This document shows, piece by piece, positions 10,721 to 20,841 of a stretch of 64,000 nt of DNA. The stretch is from positions 86,207 to 150,206 of the forward strand of contig NW_027102719.1 of NCBI RefSeq assembly GCF_036373705.1. The letters run 5' to 3'. The DNA comes from Amia ocellicauda. Its lineage: Eukaryota; Chordata; Actinopteri; Amiiformes; Amiidae. A program made the position numbers and the translations under genes. Each line of letters begins with the position of its first letter. Position 1 is the stretch's first letter. A model generated the notes under the pieces. The model worked only from the letters and a program-made list of their open reading frames with translations. It was not told the origin of the DNA and searched no databases.

Positions 10721-11804
10721 TGTTGCAGACAGAATAACGTTCACCACGGTGCCTCCAGACTCTTTCACGAATACCAATCGAGCTGCACGGTGCTGGGCTG
10801 TGAGCAAGGGTCCCACTAGAGGATGACGGGCCCTCGTGCCACCCTCATAGAGTCTGTTTCTGACAGTTTAGTCAGAAACATGCACACCAGTAGACCGCTG
10901 GAGGTCATTTTGGAGGGCTCAGGCAATGCTCCTCCTGTTCCTCCTCGCACAAAAAAGCAGATACTGGTCCTTCTGGTTCTTCTGATAGCACGGATGAATG
11001 TGACATCCTGAAGGAGCTGGACTACCTGTGCAACCTGAATGGGCTGCAGGGAGCGCCTCATAATTCCAGTAGTGACAAGGACACTAGCAAAAGGCAAAAC
11101 TAGAGAAGAATCAGTCAGGAAGGATAAGGAGAGAGCAATCGTCTGTGGCCACCACCTGCAAAACCATTCCCTTTTTGGGGTTGTCTTGCTGTTGCCTATC
11201 TCCGGTGCACCTGCTGTCACTTTCATTTGCACCAAAACAAGAGACAGTGATTCACAACCGCGTAGGCTTCCTAACTGTACAGATTAATATGCCTGAACTG
11301 TAACTGACTTGGTATTATGCTGTGATGATTACTTGTTCCCTTATTTTTTTGAGAGGTGTATTATAGAAGATAGCCTTGAGAAGGCGGCCACAGAATTGCG
11401 GGAATCCGTGACTTTCAACACTTATGCAACCGAGTCGAGGTGACCAACAGCTCAATGTCTGGTTGGCACCATGGCTTAGATGTGCCATTCATGAAACTTG
11501 CGTTGATTCTTGAAGCCACTGGCATTGCTTCCCTCTCCAAGTCTGTGTAATAAGGAATTGGCAGGAGCCCACGAGTTGAAACTATCAGAGGACAGAATGC
11601 AAATGAAGTGTTCTGAGAAAAGCAAAGCGGCGAAAGGACATTTTCCCGTGTGCATGTAGATGGCCGACTTTGACACGGCTTGATGAAGTCTTGTGGATCC
11701 TACCACTGCTTAAGTGCACTACTACGCTTGCCTTCAGGGAGTTTCATGTCAAACTTTCAAAAAACAGGACTCGTACTAGACGGATGAGCACCTACGATCG
11801 GTCT
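10721..11804. other. Unassigned block upstream of tRNA genes, copy A
   Basis: No known domain is visible. One frame at about 10,920-11,100 reads SSDSTDECDILKELDYLCNLNG. About 11,010-11,470 is repeated directly at 12,330-12,780. The block is also present in copy B at about 49,540-50,620. Confidence 0.4.
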
Positions 11805-11878
11805 TGGCCGATGTGGGGATCGAATCCAAGACCTTGGCGTTATTAGCACCACGCTCTAACCAACTGAGCTAGCCGGCC
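11805..11878 (-). tRNA. tRNA-Ile(AAT), degraded, copy A
   Basis: The minus strand folds as a 74-nt tRNA with anticodon loop CTAATAA (AAT). The D stem (GCTC/GAGC) and anticodon stem (TGGTG/CGCCA) are perfect. The acceptor stem pairs at six of seven positions. The T stem is poor (TTGGA against CCCAC, three of five pairs), and the B box has one change. It is probably a decaying gene; the copy B version differs in the T arm. Confidence 0.65.
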
Positions 11879-12004
11879 ATCAAAAGGAGTCTCTCTGCCA
11901 GGCATTTGCTCATGTTTATGTAATTTGGCTGCAAAATGCATTACACACAAGTGTGAAAAGAACACTTTTGCAATTCCTAGCATTGGTGATGATATAAATC
12001 AATC

Positions 12005-12119
12005 TGTCAGGAGTGGGATTTGAACCCACGCCTCCATCAGGAGACCAGAAAACCCTTCTACACTCTTCAAGGGAACAACACCTTAAGTCTGGCAAATTAG
12101 ACCACTCGGCCATTCTGAG
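12005..12119 (-). tRNA. Intron-containing tRNA-Leu, anticodon TAA, copy A
   Basis: The minus strand gives a leucine tRNA with long variable arm (CTCC/GGAG), a perfect T arm (GTGGG/CCCAC) and a perfect anticodon stem (CCAGA/TCTGG). An intron of about 31 nt lies after position 37. The body resembles the intron-bearing Leu(CAA) family, but the loop reads CTTAAG, giving TAA. Two acceptor pairs are lost and the D stem is weak, so function is doubtful. The intron is the breakpoint of the 2.9-kb deletion in copy B. Confidence 0.65.
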
Positions 12120-12319
12120 AGGATGTATACGTCCACCGGGAGATTATATACTGATCAAGAAAACTGCGGGAACACTTAAATCACACATCGGATCTCCGTG
12201 ATCGAAGTCTAGGAAACCTCAAGATCTTCACCGTACATTGCATAATTCGTAACTCTCCCACCTCCATGCTTTTGAGACTGTACTGGGAGACACAGCAAAC
12301 TTTCTTCAGATGGCACGTA

Positions 12320-12912
12320 TGGATGTGCCATACTGGAGGAGCTGGACTACCTGTGCAACCTGAATGGGCTGCAGGGAGCGCCTCATAATACCAGTAGTGA
12401 CAAGGACACTAGCAAAAGGCAAAACTAGAGAAGAATCTGTCAGGAAGGATAAGGAGAGAGCAATCGTCTGTGGCCACCACCTGCAAAACCATTCCCTTTT
12501 TGGGGTTGTCTTGCAGTTGCCTCTCTCCGGTGCACCTGCTGTCACTTTCATTTGCACCAAAAAAGGAGAGAGTGATTCACCACCGCTTAGGATTCTTAAC
12601 TGTACAGATTGATATGCCTGAAGTGTAATTGACTTGGTGTTATGCTGTGATGATTACGTGTTCCCTTATTTTTTTGAGAGGTGTATTATAGAAGATAGCC
12701 TTGAGAATGAGGCCACAGAATTGCGGGAATCCGTGACTTTCAACACTTATGCAACCGAGTCGAGGTGACCAACAGCTTAATGTCAGAAAATAAAAGAACA
12801 CTTTTGCAATTCCTAGCATTGGTTATGCTATAAATCAGTCTGTCAGAAGTGGGATTTGAACCCACGCCTCCATCAGGAGACCAGAAAACTCTTCTACACT
12901 CGAGGGAACAAC
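12320..12912. repeat. Second, shorter copy of the 11,010-12,070 block
   Basis: The order GGAGCTGGACTACCTGTGC, the region around 12,480, the sequence ending ACCAACAGCT, and a tRNA-Leu 3' half repeats that of 11,010-12,070, but the stretch equivalent to about 11,455-11,960, including the tRNA-Ile, is missing. It is a local direct duplication followed by deletion. Copy B lacks this second block. Confidence 0.8.
12841..12912 (-). pseudogene. Truncated tRNA-Leu 3' half
   Basis: The minus strand keeps the discriminator base, T arm, variable arm and start of the anticodon 3' stem of the tRNA-Leu at 12,005-12,119. It diverges within the intron after GAGGGAACAAC. The 5' half is absent. Confidence 0.8.
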
Positions 12913-12929
12913 TTCATTTCCGTCCTTGA

Positions 12930-13440
12930 ACTCTCTCATTAATCCAATCTTGCCCAGTCAGCGAGAGAAGCCATGTACATGCTTTGCCTTCCTCTCCCTC
13001 TCCCTTCACTGCCAGTTCAGCGAAGACATCTCAGAACTCTCTCACAGCTGACTTCTATGACATCACAGAGTGCATCAATTCCGTGGCTTCCCATCTGTCG
13101 CCACACTGTCAGGGTTGACTTTGTCACTCACTATGCCAAGCTTTCTCGGAAACACTGGAATACGTGGATGAGTTTGTACCACTTTTGGAGGTTTTGCCCA
13201 CCTGGGGCGAGGCTGTGATCCAGCTGAAAAGCAATTCGGGCATGTGGGCAGGGAAAGATGTATCTGTGATGAAGAGAAACCCAGGTCGATGATGTTTCCA
13301 ATCAGCCCCATCGGTCCAGCCACAGACACACACACAGACAGCCACAAGCACAGACTGCCACAGACACACAGACAGCCACAGATAGACAGACAAACACACA
13401 GACAGTGTGCCTGACAAAAACTTTCCCTCACAGTCAAGTC
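12930..13440. repeat. Dispersed repeat also at 36,260-36,660
   Basis: Blocks such as GGATGAGTTTGTACCA and GCTGTGATCCAGCTGAAAAG are shared with 36,260-36,660 at clearly lower identity than the segmental duplication. On the minus strand both read LLFSWITA and GTNSSTY. It ends in a CACAGACA-rich tract (13,320-13,410). The family is unknown. Confidence 0.65.
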
Positions 13441-13573
13441 AACATGAGTCGTATTATCTAAAAGAAGAACCCATCATTTCCTTTCGTCTCTATATCAGAG
13501 AGAGCGATTAAAAAAACACATCTGTAAATGCTACTTGTACAAGCACGCTGAGATGCCCCATCATCAGTAGGCA

Positions 13574-13665
13574 TGCTCTGTGGCGCAATGGATAGCGCGT
13601 TGGACTTTTAGTGAAAAGGGCAGAGGTCATTCAAAGGTTGTGGGATCGTGTACCACCGGAGTCAG
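13574..13665 (+). pseudogene. tRNA-Arg pseudogene with altered anticodon
   Basis: This resembles the tRNA-Arg(TCT) at 34,986-35,076, including the intron. The anticodon loop has changed from CTTCTAG to CTTTTAG, so TCT became TTT. The first base is T instead of G, and the B box GGTTCGAGTCC has become GGATCGTGTAC. It should be inactive. It is preceded by the same flank (13,441-13,573) that precedes the intact gene. Confidence 0.85.
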
Positions 13666-13718
13666 TGCTCACTTCATGACCCGGAGGCTTTTCTTACCAT
13701 CTTCAAGCGCACTGCCCG

Positions 13719-14030
13719 GTGTTGCGACTGGCCGGTACACCTGGCTCCCCTGCCACCCGAGTGCTTCGTCCCGAGGATGCCCTAGACTACAATAGACTGA
13801 GGGACAGTGTCCTGGACCGGGTCGGTCTGACGTCGGACGGCCAGCGCCGAAAGCTCAGAAGCCTCCGGTTCGAACCTGGCTCCCGGTGCCTGCCACCGCT
13901 GGCTCAAGTCACAGAAGTTGCCGACCTGGTGGCCTTGGAGCAGTTCATCTGCCATCTCCCACATCCAACCCGAAGGCTGGCACCAGGCTGGCAGAGAACC
14001 ATCATTGCCCGGGACGATGCCACCTTCTGA
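13719..14030 (+). pseudogene. SCAN-like gag fragment of Gmr1-like element
   Basis: A 103-codon frame reads ATRVLRPEDALDYNRLRDSV, LDRVGLTSDGQRRKLRSLRF and later EVADLVALEQFICHLP. The leucine-rich LDRVG, RxxxRxLRF and LEQFxxxLP pattern is that of SCAN domains and of the capsid-like gag from which they derive. The middle is shortened (RFEPGSRCLPPLAQVTEVAD lacks the usual intervening helix). Upstream it joins a tRNA-Arg pseudogene flank with no gag start, so it is detached from the gag N-terminus at 10,115. Confidence 0.65.
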
Positions 14031-14342
14031 TGCCCGACGGCGGGCACCCTCCCTTCCATTCCCAAGACCCCCTCTGACCCGACTGTCTTGGATACCAGCA
14101 TGTTGCCAAACACCACACCTAAACATGTTTCTCCCCGACCCACTTCCCCTTCTCGCCTTGCCTGTCCCAAAAACAAATCTGCCTCCTTATCTCCTTCTTT
14201 TTCTCTCTCCCCCGGCAGTGTGTGGTCCCCTGGAAAAACCACGGTGATGTTGCGGGCAGCCTGGACATCACCCGGCCGGGTGCTCGCTAGTGAAAACTAT
14301 CTATCTAATATTAAGGATCATAGGCTCTCATCTGATTTGGCT

Positions 14343-15309
14343 GGGGCAGGTCACCTGTGTCGTGACAAGACCTTAAGCCGGATAATGGACCGATTCTTCT
14401 GGCCAGGCATCAAAAAGGAGGTAGAAAGATGGTGTGCTGCCTGTCCGGAGTGCCAGAAGACCAATGCCAGTGCAGTACCGTGGGCTCCGCTGGTACCGCT
14501 GCCTCTCATGGAGATACCATTTGAGCGCATTGGGATGGATTTGATCGGTCCGTTGGAGAAAAGCTCCGCGGGGTATCAATTTGTGCTGGTCATAGTAGAC
14601 TATGCCACTCGGTACCTGGAGGCAATTCGTCTACGGACAATGTCAGCGACTAGGATCGCCGAGGAGCTGTTTAAGGTCTTCACTCGGGTGGGGATCCCAA
14701 AGGAAATCCTGACAGATCAGGGCTCTCCATTCATGTCACGCGTGATGCGAGACCTCTGTAGGCTGCTGGGGATAAAGTCCATCAGGACCTCAATCTATCA
14801 TCCCCAGACAGACGCCCTAGTGGAGCTCTTTAATAAAACCCTAAAGAACATGATCTGTAAGTTTGTGAGCACAGACGCTTGGGACTGGGACAAGTTATTG
14901 CCACCCCTGCTGTTCGCTGTACGCGAGGTGCCCCAGACGTCCACTGGCTTCTCTCCCTTCGAGCTGCTGTACGGGAGGCGGCTGAGGGGCATCCTCGACT
15001 TAATAAAGGAGGACTGGGAGGCGACCGCCCCCTCCCAGACCTCTATGGTACAGCACATCCTGGACCTGAGAGATCGGCTATCGGCACTGGGGAAACTTGC
15101 ACAGTTGCATCTCTTACAGGCCCAGGAGCGACAACAGCGCATGTACAACAGGAGAGCCCGGTTACGATCGTTCACCCAAGGACAAGGTACTGGTGTTATT
15201 CCCAAATTCAACATCTAAACTGCTGGCTAAGTGGCAGGGACCCTTTTTGGTCACACGCCGCTTAGGGGATGTTGATTATGAGGTGTGTCGCCCAGATCGT
15301 CGGAGGTAA
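14343..15309 (+). pseudogene. Ty3/Gypsy (Gmr1-like) integrase, copy A
   Basis: The frame opening at 14,088 (376 codons) carries the integrase from residue about 86. It has a partial zinc-binding region (GHL, then C-x2-C in WCAACPECQK) and the catalytic triad D151 (GMDLIG), D210 (LTDQGS) and E246 (VELFNK), with 35 residues between the second Asp and the Glu. A frameshift near 15,186 moves the GPY/F-like end (LAKWQGPFLV) to the next frame, which stops at 15,307-15,309. The first zinc ligand is missing because of the upstream junction. The catalytic core itself looks intact. Confidence 0.85.
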
Positions 15310-15330
15310 AAGCAGATCTATCATCTGAAC

Positions 15331-16300
15331 ATGCTGAAGAAGTGGCGAGAGCAGGAAGCATTGGGTGCTTTTAGTTCCCCCCACAATAAAGAGTCTGAAG
15401 CCGCTGTTTCTGAGGTTCGCACTGAACTCAATTTAACAAACGCCCATTTAACAAACGCCCAGAAACAGCAGGTTCGCTCTTTATTGTGCCGCTTCCAGCA
15501 TGTCTTTTCTCACCGACCCGTGCTCACACCTCTCATTGAACACCACATCCACACAGCACTGGACCACTGCGTGCGTGTCAAACCCTATCGCACCCCCTAT
15601 TACAAAAAGTAGGCTGTCAATGAAGAGGTGCAGAAGATGTTGGAGCTGGGAGTCATTGAAAAGTCACAATCGGAATGGTGTAGCCCTATAGTCTTGGTGC
15701 CAAAGCCTGACGGCAGCACTAGATTCTGCGTTGATTATAGGGAGCTCAATGCAGTGTCTAGGTTTGATGCCTATCCGATGCCCCGTGTGGATGAGTTGCT
15801 GGATCGGCTGGGCGCTGCTCACGGAAAACCCGGGCAAGTGAACAGTTGGGAGGAGGGAGACCAAGTATCTGGGGTACCTCTTAGGAGGGGGGCAGGTACG
15901 GCCAGTCGTTGACAAGGTGACCGCTATTGCCTCCTGTCCGCCTCCTATGTCCAAAAAGGAAGGTATTATCGCCAGTTTCTGCCGGACTTTGCCACCCTGG
16001 CTTACCCCCTGACCGAACTGACGCGAAAAGGTGCTCCAGATACGGTCCAGTGGACGGAGCAGTGCCAGATGGCTTTCCAGGCGATTAAGGACCGCCTCTG
16101 CCAACACCCTTTTTTTAAATGCCTTGACTTCTCTCTCCCTTTCATTCTACAGACCGACGCCTGAGAAGTTGGAGTGGGCACGGTCCTGTCCCAGAGTGTT
16201 GGGGGTCAGGAACACCCCGTCCTCTATCTAAGCAAACAATTATCGCCCAGGAGCGTAAATATAGCACCATTGAAAAGGAGTGTCTCGCTATAAAGTGGGC
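15331..16300 (+). pseudogene. RT and RNase H remnant of Gmr1-like element, copy A
   Basis: The RT linker reads QVRSLLCRFQHVFS and IEHHIHTALD, then an in-frame TAG at 15,610-15,612 precedes EEVQKMLELGVIE and SEWCSPIVLVPKPDGSTRFC. After DELLDRLGAAHG the sequence jumps to the end of RT (YYRQFLPDFATLAYPLTEL), so the YxDD catalytic core is deleted. A private 25-bp deletion near 15,963 removes the QFLGFSG region still present in copy B. RNase H begins with LQTDA and stops at once, and its remnant (HPVLYLSKQL) fuses to the 3' LTR near 16,303. The TAG is shared with copy B. Confidence 0.85.
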
Positions 16301-16302
16301 TG

Positions 16303-16552
16303 TGCCCTGTTTATTTAATCCCTCTCCCTCCCCGACGGAAGCAGCTAACCGACAAGAAGGTGGACTGAGTCTATTACCCCTGTCTGCCCGGAGCACCCCG
16401 ATTGTGGACACTTTTTGCTTTTGCTTTTGATTTTGTTTTTGTTTTGTATCTCCGCCCTTTTTTGACATACCTGAACAAAATAAAGCCCGGACACAACCGA
16501 AACCGGAGACTCTCCCTCTCTCTCTCCCCGTTATTTGTGTCCGGCTTTCACA
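16303..16552 (+). repeat. Truncated 3' LTR of Gmr1-like element, copy A
   Basis: It starts inside an LTR at TTTATTTAATCCC, has AATAAA near 16,489 and ends GTCCGGCTTTCACA. It diverges clearly from the 5' LTR (extra AAGCAGCTAACCGACAAGAA), so the two ends may derive from different subfamilies joined by recombination. Confidence 0.7.
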
Positions 16553-16912
16553 GTAGGCTATTCAAGAAGGGGGGCTCAAAGATGGCCAGATATAAATTTA
16601 TCTATTTTATTTTATTTTATTTATTGTGCTTTGTTGGCACAGTGTTTAATGTTCAGTCTTAAATACATATTTTTTAATTGTAGTTTTGTAATTGATTTTG
16701 TCTTTGAAAAGCAAGACAAAATAATAAAAAGCACATTTTAGACTATTTAATTTATGCAATGGTGAAAAAATTGTCAAAATAACTGAAATGTAAAAAACAA
16801 CAAACAAAAAAAAACTATCAAAACAATCTGATGCATTTATAAGAACAATAACGGTCAATGCATTTGACAAATAAAAAAAACATCAAAACATTCAAAAACA
16901 GTGAAACCAGTG

Positions 16913-17119
16913 CTATTTAGAAATAATTAATACAATAATTTCCATAATTTCTTTACGTACTGTTGGAAATATACCATCTGGCCCAGGTGATTTGTTTGTT
17001 TTTAATTCTGCTAGTCCCTTTACTACCTCCTCCTCATTTATCCTGATCTCTCTTAGGGTTTGACTGGACTGGTTGTTAACCTGTGGCATGTTATCTGTTT
17101 TTTCTTTAGTAAAAACCTC
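16913..17119 (-). pseudogene. LINE reverse transcriptase fragment, copy A
   Basis: The minus strand reads EEEVVKGLAELKTNKSPGPD, then GIFPTVRKEIMEII, with a stop at 16,913. KSPGPDG is the hallmark of the first RT block of CR1/L2-like non-LTR retrotransposons. Only about 65 residues remain, with no endonuclease or catalytic block. The flanks (16,553-16,912 and 17,120 on) show no LINE sequence that I can recognise. Confidence 0.75.
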
Positions 17120-18410
17120 AATATCGTCAGCTCAGCATACCTTAGTATAACTTAATATAAGCAACAGAGACGCTGCTGTGAAGGAGCGCAATAGTCTCTA
17201 TAGCCGCTCTGTCACAGCCACCTCAATAAATACATCAATTCATTAATCATTGTATTGACTTCAACCATTTAAACACATGTAATGTTTTGCTTTATGCTAG
17301 GGGTGGCTAAGCCTGGTCCTGGATTTGAGCCCCCACCTCCCCAGGGATCTGTATTGGCAAACTGCTGAGCTGATGATATTGACTGCAAAGGGGAATCTCT
17401 CTGGAATGGTCCATTATACAGGGGAGCTAAAGACCTCCAGGAAAGCACTAACCTGTGGCCCTGGGGCCCTGGGGTTTGTCTGCCTAACGCTCGTCCTCTG
17501 TTCTTTGGGTCTGCACTGGTTCTGGTCCTATCTGACCAACCTGTTCTGAATAGGGCAGTGGTTCTCGACCTGCGGCCCGTCACACATGGAAGTGCGGCCC
17601 ACGATATGACACCCACATTTAACACTACAAGCGCAGAGCCGGTCAATTTGACCGTTTTGGTTATTCAAATTTGAATTATACTGTGTTCCAAAATACACTG
17701 CGCATATACCCATTCGTGACTATTCCTAACTATATGTATTAAACATGCCTACAGCGTTTTACCTGCATAAACACGAAAATAAATAAGTTATAAACACATT
17801 TACCTAGAATAGCCAAAATCGGGTTATTTTGACTGGTCATTTAAATACATAATAACTCAAATATAACACATAATCCTGCCTTCCCTTTACAATAGAGTCT
17901 GTCTGGCACTCAAGTGGCGATCTCTACCTGTCTACAATCTTTCATGTGCTTGAAAAACACATGCATTTGTACAGCATTACAGGTGTTTTCTTACAACTGT
18001 AGTAAGATTGAGTGGATACAGTGATTACCCGCAAATCAACATGGATTTGAAACGGAGATTGAAGAGAGCTCGTTTTGGAAATTGGACAAGTAAAATCATG
18101 TTCTGTGAAATTGCAGTGTCTCACCACACAATGAGATGAGTTACAACAACCTCAACTTGAACAGAATTGTAAAACTTTAAATAACGTGCTCAGGTAACCA
18201 CAAAACATATGTTCTATGAACGTTTTGTGTAATGCGCATGTGCCAAAACCATCACGTCATGATGACATACTACTTTACCGGAGTTGAGACATTTTTTGTA
18301 TTAATTAGCATGGGATAAAGTTGCTGATCATGCAAGAAAAGATGAAGTAGCCCGCGTTTGAATGATTATAGATGGACTTTGTGGATTGCAAATAATGAAA
18401 TTAATAAGTA
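17120..18410. other. No recognisable gene
   Basis: Only repeat-like pieces are visible. GCAGTGGTTCTCGACCTGCG near 17,554 resembles the end of a hAT-type element, without a confident partner end. Frames of 60-125 codons show no domain. Confidence 0.5.
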
Positions 18411-18615
18411 CAGTGGGGGAAAAAAGTATTTGATCCCCTGCTGATTTTGTATGTTTGCCCACTGACAAATAAATGATCAGTCTATAGTTTTAATGGTAGG
18501 TGTATTTTAGCAGTGAGAGACAGAATAACAACAAAAAAATCCAGAAAAATGCATTTCAAAAGTTATAAATTGATTTGCATGTTAATGAGGGAAATAAGTA
18601 TTTGACCCCTTCGAC

Positions 18616-19624
18616 TTAGTACTTGGTGGCAAAACCCTTGTTGGCAATCACAGAGGTCAGACGTTTCTTGTAGTTGGCCACCAGGTTTGCACACATCTCA
18701 GGAGGGATTTTGTCCCACTCCTCTTTGCAGATCCTCTCCAAGTCATTAAGGTTTCGAGGCTGACGTTTGGCAACTCGAACCTTCAGCTCCCTCCACAGAT
18801 TTTCTATGGGATTAAGGTCTGGAGACCGGCTAGGCCACTCCTTGACCTTAATGTGCTTCTTTTTGAGCCACTCCTGTGTGTTTTGGGTCATTGTCATGCT
18901 GGAATACCCATCCACGACCCATTTTCAATGCCCTGGCTGAGGGAAGGAGTTTCTCACCCAAGATTTGACGGTACATGGCCCCGTTCATTATCCCTTTGAT
19001 GCGGTGCAGTTGTCCTGTCCCCTTAGCAGAAAAACACCCCCAAAGCATAATGTTTCCACCTCCATGTTTGATGGTGGGGATGGTGTTCTTGAGGTCATAG
19101 GCAGCATTCCTCCTCCTCCAAACACGGCGAGTTGAGTTGATGCCAAAGAGCTCGATTTTGGTCTCATCTGACCACAACACTTTCACCCAGTTCTCCTCTG
19201 AATCATTCAGATGTTCATTGGCAAACTTTAGACGGGCCTGTACATGTGCTTTCTTGAGAAGGGGGACCTTGCGGGCGCTGCAGGATTTCAGTCCTTCATG
19301 GCGTAGTGTGTTACCAATTGTTTTCTTGGTGACTATGGTCCCAGCTGCCTTGAGATCATTAACAAGATCCTCCCGTGTAGTTCTGGGCTGATTCCTCACC
19401 GTTCTCATGATCATTGAAACTCCACGAGGTGAGATCTTGCATGGAGCCCCAGACCGAGGAAGACTGACAGTTATTTTGTGTTTCTTCCATTTGCGAATAA
19501 TCGCACCAACTGTTGTCACCTTCTCACCAAGCTGCTTGGCGATGGTCTTGTAGCCCATTCCAGCCTTGTGTAGGTCTACAATCTTGTCCCTGACATCCTT
19601 GGACAGCTCTTTGGTCTTGGCCAT
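18616..19624 (-). pseudogene. Tc1 transposase pseudogene, copy A
   Basis: The gene starts at the ATG at 19,624 ([20 protein letters not shown]), with paired helix-turn-helix DNA-binding segments in the first 110 residues. The catalytic residues are D153 (LWSDETK) and D244 (QHDNDPKHT). Just after DPKHT, near 18,890, a small indel shifts the frame; the rest continues as [11 protein letters not shown] and [11 protein letters not shown], with the catalytic Glu, down to the stop at 18,616. The same frameshift is in copy B. The protein would lack its last catalytic residue. Confidence 0.95.
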
Positions 19625-19666
19625 GGTGGAGAGTTTGGAATCTGATTGATTGATTGCTTCTGTGGA

Positions 19667-19747
19667 CAGGTGTCTTTTATACAGGTAACGAGCTGAGATT
19701 TAGGAGCGCTCCTAATGTCAGCTCATTACTTGTATAAAAGACACCTG
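19667..19747. repeat. 81-bp near-perfect palindrome upstream of Tc1 transposase
   Basis: CAGGTGTCTTTTATACAGGT pairs with the inverted equivalent ending AAAAGACACCTG, centred on AGGAGCGCTCCT near 19,707. It lies between the transposase start and the right terminal repeat. Copy B holds it at 55,505-55,585 with one base closer to perfect symmetry. Confidence 0.85.
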
Positions 19748-19975
19748 GGAGCCAGAAATCTTGCTGATTGATAGGAGATCAAATACTTCTTTCCCTAATT
19801 AACATGCAAATCAATTTATAACTTTTTTGAAATGAGTTTTTCTGGATTTTTTTGTTGTTATTCTGTCTCTCACTGTTAAAATACACCTACCATTAAAATT
19901 ATAGACTGATCATTTCTTTGTCAGTGGGCAAACGTACAAAATCAGCAGGGGATCAAATACTTTTTTCCCTCACTG

Positions 19976-20841
19976 TAAGTAATGAAAGTTGAGGAAGAAT
20001 GACTATTTTGTCAATTAGACTTGGTTTATAGTTGTGAAAACTTGAAAAATTAAGTTCAATTAATATGTTTTTCAGTTGACTTAACTAAAAATTCTAAATG
20101 CTTATTAATTGATAGAGTACGTTGGCTCAATTTACTGCATGTTATTTCAACAGTGAGTGAACTTAACACTTCATGTTTGCTAAACTGAGTCAAAGCAACA
20201 AGATGACTTGACTAAGTCACGTTGCGTCAACAAATAATTTTTACAGTGTAGCGGTTACATTTATGATTTGAAGAAATGTGGCTTCATTTTTAGTAAGAGG
20301 CTCAACTGAGTGTAGGTCCTTGTTTTGTGAAAGTATGCCTCAAAGCTAACCATATTGTGACTGCAGTTCACCATTGGTCGTTTGAAAATATCAAATAGCA
20401 TGTGCTCTCTCTGGTTGGTTCCCTGACTATTTGAGGTAGAAAGCAGTCGTTTGCCCTCTAAAACATTTCTACTACTGCTTCTGTAGTCTCAACTGGGCTT
20501 TCCCAGTCAATGTTAGGAAATCTAAAACCCCATTATAACAGCCACTATAGCCCAATTCAGAAATCGTTTAAAGTGGTAATGTTATCTCTGAATAACTAGT
20601 TGTGTGCAAGTTTCTATCAGCTACTTTCAGAGAACAAAAGTAGTGAGGGAGTTCAAGGGTGACGATCTCAAGTCATTGTACATTTTCCCTGCATGCTTTG
20701 AAGACACGCGATACTTATAATACACAATACTTCAGGTCCAAGTTCAGAACCGGACAGCCGTCTTTAGACTCTTTAATAAAGGCAACCTAAATTAATCAGT
20801 GGGCCGTAAGTCTGGGTGTCAAATAAGCACCTGGGCCACAA
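19976..20841. other. No recognisable gene; short repeat-like tract
   Basis: About 20,030-20,250 has the look of a dispersed non-coding element (AACTTGAAAAATTAAGTTC near the start, TTTTTACAGTGTAG at the end). The rest shows nothing assignable. Confidence 0.4.

Larger units (their letters stand above)
9674..16552 (+). mobile_element. Broken Gmr1-like Ty3/Gypsy element, copy A
   Basis: The order is 5' LTR, gag start, a pre-integrase linker, a foreign tRNA-bearing block, a SCAN-like gag piece, integrase, RT, RNase H start and a truncated 3' LTR. Integrase precedes RT, an order known for Gmr1-type elements of fish and unlike most Ty3/Gypsy elements. The vertebrate SCAN domain is known to derive from gag of this lineage, which agrees with the SCAN-like piece at 13,719. 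The element lacks protease, the RT core and most of RNase H, and could not move by itself. The ends are not flanked by a matching 5-bp duplication (CTTAT and GTAGG). Confidence 0.75.
18411..19975 (-). mobile_element. Tc1/mariner element with long terminal repeats, copy A
   Basis: The 1,565-bp element starts CAGTGGGGGAAAAAAGTATT and ends with the inverted equivalent, flanked by TA on each side (18,409-18,410 and 19,976-19,977). The inverted repeats are about 200 bp each (18,411-18,607 and 19,778-19,975). It carries one frameshifted transposase gene on the minus strand. It lies at the same place in copy B, so insertion predates the duplication. Confidence 0.95.

Noticed and set aside
14088..14340. 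First 85 codons of the integrase frame as a true N-terminus
   Set aside because: They come from a Pro/Ser-rich out-of-frame gag region and the junction repeat; integrase similarity starts only at about residue 86.
16402..16741. Frames of 68-86 codons after the retroelement
   Set aside because: They run across the LTR end and AT-rich DNA with low-complexity translation.
17286..17600. Second hAT MITE around 17,554
   Set aside because: Only one terminus-like sequence is visible, and no matching inverted end or 8-bp duplication could be found.
19137..19391. Plus-strand frame of 84 codons within the Tc1 element
   Set aside because: It is the antisense shadow of the transposase gene, which has clear homology on the minus strand.
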